Both the position numbers and the translations under genes were made by a program. Below are positions 25,686 through 32,899 of a DNA stretch of 61,302 nucleotides, piece by piece (position 1 is the first letter of the stretch; each line of letters starts with the position of its first letter). Under the pieces are notes generated by a model. That model had not been told where the DNA came from and searched no databases. It saw nothing but the letters and a program-made list of their open reading frames with translations. The DNA comes from an uncultured Dechloromonas sp. (GTDB taxonomy: Bacteria > Pseudomonadota > Gammaproteobacteria > Burkholderiales > Rhodocyclaceae): the NCBI RefSeq assembly GCF_945957265.1, contig NZ_CAMFKO010000025.1:1-61302 (forward strand). Reading direction: 5' to 3'.

Positions 25686-26369
25686 ATGACCACGCAATTC
25701 AATACCGCTACCGAACAACTGACCGCCGCCGGCCGCGCCATCGAACACGAATCCTTCGCCGTGATCGACGCCGAAGCCGGCCCGCACGCCTACACCGACG
25801 AGCAGTGGCCGCTGGTGCGCCGGATGATCCACGCCAATGCCGACTTCGAGTTCAACGGCCTGACCGCCTTCCACCCCGCAGCCATGCGCGCCGGCTTCGA
25901 GGCCGTGCTCAAGGGCAACACGCCCATCGTCGCCGACGTCGAGATGATCTGCGTCGGCCTCTCCAAGCCGCGCCTCAAGCATTTCGGCCTGAGCACGCAC
26001 CACTACATTTCCGACGAGGATGTCATCGAAGCCGCCAAGGCCGAGGACACCACGCGCGCCGTGCAGGCGATGCGCAAGGCGCACCGTCTGGGCAAGCTCG
26101 ACGGCGCCATCGTCGGCATCGGCAATGCGCCGACGGCGCTGATCGAACTGGTGCGCCTGATCCGCGAAGAAGGCGTGCGCCCGGCGCTGGTCGTCGCCAT
26201 GCCGGTCGGCTTCGTCTCGGCCGCCGAATCGAAGGACCTGATGATGACGGTGAACGACGTGCCGTGGGTCGCCATCAAGGGCCGCAAGGGCGGCTCGACG
26301 CTGGTCGTCGCGGCCATCCACGCCATGCTGTCGCTGGCCGAGGCGGCGCAGAAGAAGCAGGTCGCCTGA
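25686..26369 (+). CDS. cobH: Precorrin-8X methylmutase
   Basis: The 227-residue protein matches CobH/CbiC: ESFAVIDAEAG near the start, RRMIHANADFEF near residue 44 with the active-site His, and VGIGNAPTAL near residue 141. It moves a methyl group from C11 to C12. The ATG follows an AGGAGACGAG ribosome site, 16 bases after cbiX. Confidence 0.93.
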   Translation: MTTQFNTATEQLTAAGRAIEHESFAVIDAEAGPHAYTDEQWPLVRRMIHANADFEFNGLTAFHPAAMRAGFEAVLKGNTPIVADVEMICVGLSKPRLKHFGLSTHHYISDEDVIEAAKAEDTTRAVQAMRKAHRLGKLDGAIVGIGNAPTALIELVRLIREEGVRPALVVAMPVGFVSAAESKDLMMTVNDVPWVAIKGRKGGSTLVVAAIHAMLSLAEAAQKKQVA

Positions 26370-26387
26370 CGCATTGGCCAACACACG

Positions 26388-27578
26388 ATGAACGAAGAGA
26401 GCCAGACCGTCCCCGCCGCCGCTGAGGCTGCCGGGGCCGCCAAACCGGAAAAAGTCCGCAAGGGCGACGCCAAGCGCGAGCGCGGCAACCGCACCGGCTT
26501 CACCACCGGCGCCTGCTCGGCGGCGGCGGCGCGGGCGGCGACGCTCGGCCTGCTGCTCAGCGAGGTGCCGGAAAGCGTCGTCTGCCGCCTGCCCAACGGC
26601 CAGGATGCGAATTTTGCCGTCACCGACGGCAGCGTCGAGGAAAGCGCCGGGCTGGCCCATGCGGTGATCGTCAAGGATGCCGGTGACGACCCCGATGCGA
26701 CGCACGGCGCGCACATGACAGCCGACGTACGCATCCTCAGGCACCGGGCCGGCGAGGTCGTCCTCAAGGGCGGTTTCGGCGTCGGCGTGGTGACCAAGGA
26801 CGGCCTCGGCCTCGAAGTCGGCGGCCCGGCCATCAACCCGGTGCCGCGCCGCAACATCGTCGACAACGTGCGCGCCGTGGCCGGCGAACTGCTCGACCAC
26901 GACGGACTGGAAGTCACCATTTCGGTACCCGGCGGCGACGAGATGGCGAAGAAGACGCTCAACGCCCGCCTCGGCATCCTGGGCGGCATTTCCATCCTCG
27001 GCACCACTGGCATCGTCCGCCCCTACTCGACCGCCGCCTTCCGCGCCAGCGTCGTGCAGGCCGTCGATGTCGCCGCCAGGCAGGGGCAGACCAGCGTCAT
27101 CTTCACCACCGGCGGCCGCACCGAGAAATTCGCCATGAAGCAGCTGCCGGAACTCGACGAGTCCTGCTTCGTGCAGATGGGCGACTTCGTCAAGGCAGCC
27201 TTCACCAGCGCCATCAAGCGCAGCGTGCCGAATGTATATGTCGGCGCCATGGTCGGCAAGCTGACCAAGATGTGCCAGGGCCTGGCCGTGACCCACGCCT
27301 GGAAGGCCGAGGTGGACCGCGACATCCTCGCCGATTCGGCGCGCGAAGTCGGCGCCCCGGACGACCTGATCGAGGAAATCCGCGCCGCCGAAACCGCCCG
27401 CTTCGCCGCCGAACGCCTGGCCAATCTCGGGCTGGCCATCGAATTCCACCGCCAGCTGGCGAAAAAAGCGATCCGCAGCCTCAAGGGCCAGTATCCGGGC
27501 GACTACCGCCTGGCCGTGCTGGTCTGCGATTTCGAAGGACAATTCATTTGCCGAGTCGATGAAGATGAAGCCCTCTGA
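26388..27578 (+). CDS. cbiD: Cobalt-precorrin-5B C1-methyltransferase CbiD
   Basis: The 396-residue protein has the CbiD hallmark RTGFTTGACSAAAARAA near residue 35, NPVPRRNI, GTTGIVRPYS and IFTTGGRTEKF. CbiD methylates C1 in the anaerobic route. The first ~28 residues (Ala/Glu/Lys-rich) are an added tail. The 3' end overlaps cobL by 20 bases. Confidence 0.94.
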   Translation: MNEESQTVPAAAEAAGAAKPEKVRKGDAKRERGNRTGFTTGACSAAAARAATLGLLLSEVPESVVCRLPNGQDANFAVTDGSVEESAGLAHAVIVKDAGDDPDATHGAHMTADVRILRHRAGEVVLKGGFGVGVVTKDGLGLEVGGPAINPVPRRNIVDNVRAVAGELLDHDGLEVTISVPGGDEMAKKTLNARLGILGGISILGTTGIVRPYSTAAFRASVVQAVDVAARQGQTSVIFTTGGRTEKFAMKQLPELDESCFVQMGDFVKAAFTSAIKRSVPNVYVGAMVGKLTKMCQGLAVTHAWKAEVDRDILADSAREVGAPDDLIEEIRAAETARFAAERLANLGLAIEFHRQLAKKAIRSLKGQYPGDYRLAVLVCDFEGQFICRVDEDEAL

Positions 27579-28860
27579 ACAATGCACCCTCCTCGGCATC
27601 CTCGATGACGGCTGGGCCGGCCTTTCCGACACCGCGCGCCAGCGCCTGGCGACCGCCGATGTCGTCATCGGCGCCGGCCGCACGCTGGAGCTGGTCCGCC
27701 CGCAACTCGCCGCCGGGGCTGAAATCCTCGACATGGACGGCAAGCTCGGCCAGGTCGCCAGCTGGATCCAGAACGCCCGCGAACAGGGGAAGAGCGCCGT
27801 CGCGCTGGCCACCGGCGACCCGCTGTGCCACGGCATCGCCTCGTGGCTGACCGGCAAGCTCGGCCGCGACGGCTTCGCGATCATCCCCGCCGTGTCGACC
27901 CTGCAACTTGCCTTTGCCCGCTTCAAGACGGCCTGGCAGGACGTGACGATTTCGACCTGCCACAGCGCCGACGCCGGCGAGTGGTTCGTCGGCGCGACGC
28001 CGGAACACGGCCTCTACAAGCTGATGCGGGCCATCGCCCGGCATCCCCGCGTGGCGCTGTTCACCGGCCCGGAAAACACGCCGGACCGGCTGGCCCGGGC
28101 GCTGATCGCCGCCGGCTATGGTGGCGAGGTCAAGCTCTCGGTCGCCTGCCGCCTGCTGCTGCCCGACGAAGCGATCTTCACCGGCCTGAGCGCCGAGGAA
28201 GCGGCCGCCATGCAGTTTCCGCAACCCAACGTGGTGCTCGTCGAACGCACGCCGGATGCGGCGCGCCCGTTCTTCGGCCTCGACGATCTCGACTACATCC
28301 AGCGCTCGCCGGAAAAGGGCCTGATCACCAAGCAGGAAGCCCGCGCCCTGTCGCTGGCCAAGCTGCGCATCACAGCGGACAGCCTGGTCTGGGACATCGG
28401 CGCCGGTTCCGGCTCGGTCGGCCTCGAATGCGCCCGCCTGGCCGCCAACGGCCACGTCTGGGCGATCGAGAAGAACGAGGGCGACGCGGCCAACGCCCGC
28501 GCCAACGCGGCGCGGTTCCGCATCGGCAACTACACGCTGTGCGAGGGCAAGGCGCCGGCCCTGCTCGACACCTGGCCGGACCCGGACGCCGTGTTCATCG
28601 GCGGTTCGGGCGGCGAACTGGGCGAACTGATCAAGCTCATCCTCGGCCGCCTGAAACCCGGCGGCCGGCTGGTCATGAACTTCGTGACCCTGGAAAACCT
28701 GGCCACCGCCACCGCCACGCTGCAGGAACTGGGCGCCGGCTGGGACGTGGTGCAACTGCAGGCCAGCCGCAGCCAGCCCATCCTCGACATGCACCGCATG
28801 GCCGCGCAAAACCCGGTGTGGGTGGTGACGGCCTGGAACGACAACAAGGAATCCGCATGA
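27559..28860 (+). CDS. cobL: Bifunctional precorrin methyltransferase CbiE-CbiT (CobL)
   Basis: Residues ~1-215 are CbiE-like (C5 methylation: VVIGAGRTLELV, ALATGDPLCHG) and residues ~240-430 are CbiT-like (C15 methylation and C12 side-chain decarboxylation: LITKQEARAL, DIGAGSGSVGLE). The two activities are separate in some bacteria and fused here. The start may be the first or second Met (two codons apart). It overlaps cbiD and cobI. Confidence 0.93.
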   Translation: MKMKPSEQCTLLGILDDGWAGLSDTARQRLATADVVIGAGRTLELVRPQLAAGAEILDMDGKLGQVASWIQNAREQGKSAVALATGDPLCHGIASWLTGKLGRDGFAIIPAVSTLQLAFARFKTAWQDVTISTCHSADAGEWFVGATPEHGLYKLMRAIARHPRVALFTGPENTPDRLARALIAAGYGGEVKLSVACRLLLPDEAIFTGLSAEEAAAMQFPQPNVVLVERTPDAARPFFGLDDLDYIQRSPEKGLITKQEARALSLAKLRITADSLVWDIGAGSGSVGLECARLAANGHVWAIEKNEGDAANARANAARFRIGNYTLCEGKAPALLDTWPDPDAVFIGGSGGELGELIKLILGRLKPGGRLVMNFVTLENLATATATLQELGAGWDVVQLQASRSQPILDMHRMAAQNPVWVVTAWNDNKESA

Positions 28861-29657
28861 CTGAACAAAAACGCTACGGCAAGCTGATCGGCGCCTCGCT
28901 CGGCCCCGGCGACCCCGAACTGATCACCCGCCGCGCCTGGGCGGCGCTGCAATCCGGCGCCCGCTGGCTGTACCCGGTCAAGAAGGCCGAGGAATCGTCC
29001 TACGCGCTGTCCATCGTCGAACGCGGCGGCATCGTCGTGCCGGGCGACGCGGTCGAACTGGTCTTCCCGATGACGCGCGACGCGGAAATCCTGGCCAAGG
29101 CCTGGAGCCGCGCCGCCGTGCAGACCGTCGAACTGCTCGCCGAGGGCCGCGACCTGGTCTTCCTGGTCGAAGGCGACGCCTCCACCTTCGCCACCTTCGG
29201 CCACCTCGCCCGTGTCGTCCGCGAGCTGGTGCCGGAAATCGAGGTCGAGACCATCCCCGGCGTTTCCTCCTTCGCCGCCGCCGCCGCAACTACCGGCACC
29301 GTGCTGGCAGAGGAAGACGAAACCTTCGCCATCATCCCCGCCGCCTACGGGGTCGAGGTCATCGACCACCTGCTCGACGAGTTCGACACCCTGGCCCTGC
29401 TCAAGGTCAAGCCGCTGGTCGACGAGGTCATCGAACTGCTGGAAAGGCGCGACCTGCTCGCCACCTCGGTGTTCATCGAAAAGGTCGGCTCGCCGGACGA
29501 GCGCGTCATCCGCGATATCGCCAGCCTGAAGGGCGAGAAGGTCAACTACCTGTCGCTGATGCTGGTCCAGAACCCCAAGCGCGTGCGCGGCGAACTGCGC
29601 CGCGGCTGCCGCAAGCGCAAGGAAGCCGTCGATGCTTCCGCCGCGGTCGAAGCCTGA
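28857..29657 (+). CDS. cobI: Precorrin-2 / cobalt-precorrin-2 C20-methyltransferase
   Basis: The 266-residue protein has GASLGPGDPELITRRAW near the start, FLVEGDASTFATFGH near residue 101 and PGVSSFAAAAA near residue 134, as in CobI/CbiL. It performs the C20 methylation that commits sirohydrochlorin to corrin. ATGA overlaps the cobL stop. Confidence 0.93.
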   Translation: MTEQKRYGKLIGASLGPGDPELITRRAWAALQSGARWLYPVKKAEESSYALSIVERGGIVVPGDAVELVFPMTRDAEILAKAWSRAAVQTVELLAEGRDLVFLVEGDASTFATFGHLARVVRELVPEIEVETIPGVSSFAAAAATTGTVLAEEDETFAIIPAAYGVEVIDHLLDEFDTLALLKVKPLVDEVIELLERRDLLATSVFIEKVGSPDERVIRDIASLKGEKVNYLSLMLVQNPKRVRGELRRGCRKRKEAVDASAAVEA

Positions 29658-29696
29658 CAAACCCATAAAAAACCAACCCCAACAGAGAACCCTTCC

Positions 29697-30428
29697 ATGA
29701 AAATCGCCGTCGTCTCGATTACCAAACACGGCATCGCGCTGGCCGGCAAGGTCGTTGCCGCGCTGCCGGGTGCCCAGCTCTTCTGCCCCGAAAAATTCCG
29801 TGCCGAAGGCGGAAACGCCGCCCCCGGCGCCTTCCATTGCTACGAGGGCAAGGTCGGCGACCAGGTGCCGGCGCTGTTCGCCGCCTTCGACGGCATCGTC
29901 TGCATCGTCTCGCTCGGCGCCGTCGTCCGCCTCATTGCGCCGCACCTGAAGAACAAGGAAACCGACCCGGCCGTGGTCGTCATCGACGAAGCCGGCAAGT
30001 TCGTCATCCCCATGCTCTCCGGCCACCTCGGCGGCGCCAACCAGCTCGCCGGCCACCTCGCCACGGCGCTCGGCGCGCAAGCCGTGCTGACCACCGCCTC
30101 GGACGCCCGCGAAACCATCGCCGTCGACCTGCTCGGCCGCGAACTGGGCTGGACCTTCGACGCCAGCCACGACGAAATCGTCCGCTGCAGCGCGGCGATG
30201 GTGAACGACGAAGCCGTCGCCCTCGTCCAGGAAGCCGGCAGCACCGACTGGTGGGCGAAGCACGCCAACGGCCGCAAGGGGCCGCTGCCGGCCAACGTGA
30301 CGCAGTTCGGCAAGCTGGAAGACGTGCCGCTGGAACGGTTCGCTGCCGTGCTGTGGGTCAGCCAGCGCGAGATGCCGGCCGGAATCGCGGCGCAGCTTGG
30401 CGGCCGCCGTGTTGTGTATCGCCCGTGA
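29697..30428 (+). CDS. cbiG: Cobalt-precorrin-5A hydrolase CbiG, N-terminal and central parts
   Basis: The 243-residue protein has CbiG features: SITKHGIALAGKV at the N-terminus, VCIVSLGAVVRLIAPHLKNKETDPAVVVIDE near residue 68 (split for length: conserved APHLKNK), and SGHLGGANQLA near residue 104. CbiG opens the delta-lactone and releases acetaldehyde. Full CbiG is ~340 residues; the C-terminal domain is missing here and appears as the next gene after a repeat. Confidence 0.9.
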   Translation: MKIAVVSITKHGIALAGKVVAALPGAQLFCPEKFRAEGGNAAPGAFHCYEGKVGDQVPALFAAFDGIVCIVSLGAVVRLIAPHLKNKETDPAVVVIDEAGKFVIPMLSGHLGGANQLAGHLATALGAQAVLTTASDARETIAVDLLGRELGWTFDASHDEIVRCSAAMVNDEAVALVQEAGSTDWWAKHANGRKGPLPANVTQFGKLEDVPLERFAAVLWVSQREMPAGIAAQLGGRRVVYRP

Positions 30429-30465
30429 ATGACGGCATGAGCACGTCCCAACCGTTGTTTTCCGC

Positions 30466-30705
30466 CGTTGAGCGGCGTCTTACTTTCTTTGCTTCGCCAA
30501 AGAAAGTAAGCAAAGAAAGGCGACCCCAACGTTCGCGCCGGGCCGCTGGCCCGGTTCCCTGCGCTGCTCAACTGGCCGTGCGGTTCGCAAAACTCGCCTG
30601 CGGCTCAAACATTGCGAACCGACTGCCCCCGGCCGGTCTGCGCTGCTCGGCGCTCGCAATGGGGGAGGGGGCGCTCCGCAACGACCTGGGTCACGGGGAT
30701 ACGGT
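30466..30705. repeat. Dispersed intergenic repeat with long hairpin, between cbiG and cobE
   Basis: The 277-base gap holds a perfect 13-base stem, CTTACTTTCTTTG (30479-30491) and its complement (30498-30510), with a six-base loop, followed by AAAGAAAGGCGACCCC. A second inverted repeat CGGTTCGCAA/TTGCGAACCG lies at 30581-30590 and 30612-30621. From memory this resembles a repeat seen between genes in many proteobacteria. No second copy was seen in this window. Confidence 0.75.
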
Positions 30706-31101
30706 ATGAAAATCGCCCTCGGCCTCGGCTGCGACCGAGGCACCCCGGCCAGCACCATCGCCCAGTGCATAGCCGAGGCACTGGCCAAAGCCGGCGCCGC
30801 GCTGGCCGACGTACGCGCCGTCGCCTCGATCGACCTCAAGGCCGACGAAATCGGCCTGACCGAAGTCGCCCAAACCAACGGCTGGACCATCCGCTTTTAC
30901 CCCGCCGCCGACCTGGCCGCGGTCGCCGTCCCCAACCCCTCGGAAACCGTGCGCAAGTACACCGGCACGCCTTCCGTCTCGGAAGCGGCGGCGATTCTCG
31001 TCGCAGGCGCCGACCAGACCCATCTGATCATCGAAAAACACAAGCTGCGCGGCCCGGACGGCCGCAACGCCACCGTCTCCATTGCAAGGATTCCGCTATG
31101 A
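30706..31101 (+). CDS. cobE: CobE / CbiG C-terminal domain protein
   Basis: The 131-residue protein matches the CbiG C-terminal domain: ALGLGCDRGTPASTI near the start, ASIDLKADEIGL near residue 44, and a middle FYPAADLAAV. It may complete CbiG in trans. It has its own ATG and is coupled to cobJ by an ATGA overlap. Confidence 0.88.
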   Translation: MKIALGLGCDRGTPASTIAQCIAEALAKAGAALADVRAVASIDLKADEIGLTEVAQTNGWTIRFYPAADLAAVAVPNPSETVRKYTGTPSVSEAAAILVAGADQTHLIIEKHKLRGPDGRNATVSIARIPL

Positions 31102-32096
31102 ACGCACCTGAAACCATCGCCCCCGCCGCCGTGAAAACCGGCAAGATCATGCTCGTCGGCCTCGGCCCGGGCAGCAACGACCACCTGACCGCCCGCGCCC
31201 GCGCGGCGATTGCCGAGGCCGACACGATCATCGGCTACGTCACCTACATCCGCCTGGTCGCCGACCTGGTCGAGGGCAAGGAGGTGATCAAGAAGTCGAT
31301 GACCGAGGAGCTCGACCGCGCCATCGAATCGCTCGACCGCGCCCGCCAGGGCAAGAAGGTGGCGCTGATTTCCTCGGGCGACGCCGGCGTGTACGGCATG
31401 GCCGGGCCGACTTTCGAAGTGCTGTTCCAGGCCGGGTGGACGCCGGATTCGGACATCGAGGTCGAGATCATTCCCGGCGCCTCGGCGCTCAACACCTGCG
31501 CCGCGCTGGTCGGCGCGCCGCTGACCCACGATTTCTGCGCCATTTCGCTGTCCGACCTGCTGACGCCGTGGCCGACCATTGCCCGCCGCCTCGACGCCGT
31601 GGCCTACGCCGATTTCGTCGTCGCGCTGTACAACCCGAAGAGCGGCCGCCGCACCCAGCAGATCGTCGAAGCCCAGCGCATCTTCCTGCGCCACCGCGAT
31701 CCGCAGACGCCGGTCGCCATCGTCAAGTCGGGCTACCGCCCCAAGCAGCGCATCCAACTGACGACGCTGGACAAGATGGCCGAGGCCGACATCGGCATGC
31801 TGTCCACGGTGCTCATCGGCAATTCCAACACCTTCATCAAGCACGGCCTGATGGTGACGCCGCGCGGCTACGCCAACAAGTACGCGGTCGAGGACGGCGA
31901 GCGCAACACACACGACGGCGAGCAGGCCGGCCGTTCGCTGTCCACCGGCCTCAACGGCTGGATGGCGGCGATCCAGGCGAGCGGCAGGAACGCTGCCGAG
32001 CTGGCCGCCGAATACCGCCTGCCCGAGGACTACATCGCCGCCGTGCTGCAGGCCGAAGTGCCGTCGGAAGGCGAGGAGAACGAGATTGAAGGCTGA
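31098..32096 (+). CDS. cobJ: Precorrin-3B C17-methyltransferase with C-terminal extension
   Basis: The SAM methylase core spans about residues 15-262, with LVGLGPGSNDHLTARA, SSGDAGVYGMAG and PGASALNTCAALVGAPLTHDF. CobJ/CbiH methylates C17 and contracts the ring. At 332 residues it has a ~70-residue C-terminal tail beyond the usual end, helical and without cysteines. It is followed by, and overlaps, a 2Fe-2S ferredoxin gene. Confidence 0.92.
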   Translation: MNAPETIAPAAVKTGKIMLVGLGPGSNDHLTARARAAIAEADTIIGYVTYIRLVADLVEGKEVIKKSMTEELDRAIESLDRARQGKKVALISSGDAGVYGMAGPTFEVLFQAGWTPDSDIEVEIIPGASALNTCAALVGAPLTHDFCAISLSDLLTPWPTIARRLDAVAYADFVVALYNPKSGRRTQQIVEAQRIFLRHRDPQTPVAIVKSGYRPKQRIQLTTLDKMAEADIGMLSTVLIGNSNTFIKHGLMVTPRGYANKYAVEDGERNTHDGEQAGRSLSTGLNGWMAAIQASGRNAAELAAEYRLPEDYIAAVLQAEVPSEGEENEIEG

Positions 32097-32463
32097 ACGC
32101 GACGCCGACCAGGTCGTCAAGCCGAAGATCCGCGACTACAGCCGGCAGGTGCTGATCTGCACCGGCCCGCGCTGCACGCAGAACGGCGAAGGCGAGGCCT
32201 TGTTCAATGCGCTGCAGGCCAAGTTCCGCGCCGCCGGCCTCGGCGTCGATGCCGGCCCGGCCCGCGTCAAGCGCACGCGCACCGGCTGCGTCGCCGCCTG
32301 CCAGGGCGGCCCGATCGTCGCCGTGCAGCCGGATGGCGTGTGGTACTACAACGTCACCGATGAAAACATGGATCGCATCGTCGAGCAGCACCTGAAAGGC
32401 GGTCGTGTCGTCGAGGACCTGGTCTTTCATCGCAACGGCGGCGACGCCGAGGCATCGTTATAA
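32086..32463 (+). CDS. Thioredoxin-like 2Fe-2S ferredoxin
   Basis: The 125-residue protein has four cysteines, C25, C30, C68 and C72, in the CX4C...CX3C pattern of thioredoxin-like [2Fe-2S] ferredoxins. It starts with TTG, supported by a GAGGAG site, and overlaps cobJ by eleven bases. Its place as the last gene of the B12 operon suggests it delivers electrons to a step of corrin synthesis, for example ring contraction; this is inference. Confidence 0.85.
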   Translation: MKAERDADQVVKPKIRDYSRQVLICTGPRCTQNGEGEALFNALQAKFRAAGLGVDAGPARVKRTRTGCVAACQGGPIVAVQPDGVWYYNVTDENMDRIVEQHLKGGRVVEDLVFHRNGGDAEASL

Positions 32464-32502
32464 CCAATACCCCGCTGGCCGGCTGACGGCTGGCGGAAAA
32501 CG

Positions 32503-32762
32503 CAACAGGTGCCCGAGCCGCGACAGCGGTTCGGGTTAAACGGGAACAGGGTGCGTGGCACGGATCGACAAGCTCCGCCGCAAAGCCCTGGCTGCCCCCG
32601 CAACGGTAAGCAAGTGCAGGTGCATCACGGTCGTTCTCCCGAACGGCCAGCCACTGGATCGCCACGTGGCGTCGCAAGACGCGCGCGAACGGTTCGGGAA
32701 GGCGATGCGCCCGGCCTCTATTCGTAGGGACCGACTTGCCAGCCCGGAGACCGGCCTGTTGA
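32503..32762 (+). ncRNA. Cobalamin riboswitch upstream of the TonB receptor gene
   Basis: The conserved elements appear in order: ACAGGTGCCC, AAACGGGAACAGGGTG, GGCTGCCCCCGCAACGGTA, CCACTG, and the B12 box GCCAGCCCGGAGACCGGCC. A long variable arm makes it about 75 bases longer than the riboswitch ahead of cbiM. A T-run hairpin follows. Confidence 0.93.
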
Positions 32763-32767
32763 ACATT

Positions 32768-32795
32768 GCCTGCGGCCAGTTGGCCCGGGCTTTTT
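32768..32795 (+). terminator. Riboswitch-controlled intrinsic terminator
   Basis: GCC-x3-GGCC, loop AGTT, GGCC-x2-GGC forms an interrupted stem followed by TTTTT. It lies a few bases after the B12 box and 105 bases before the receptor start, as expected for an expression platform that stops transcription when B12 is bound. Confidence 0.65.
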
Positions 32796-32899
32796 GCAAC
32801 AGACCGTCTGCGGGGAGCAGAGGCCGGCAAAGGCGACAAGCCCGCAGGGCTGCGCATGTCATCCTCTTCGTGTAGACGGTCGAACCCTGGAGTTTGACC

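Noticed and set aside
25632..27926. Minus-strand open frame of ~760 codons opposite cobH and cbiD
   Set aside because: It is antisense to two clear B12 genes and has no recognisable domain.
30466..30705. Rho-independent terminator in the cbiG-cobE gap
   Set aside because: The 13-base stem is strong but no T run follows on either side; it fits a dispersed repeat better.
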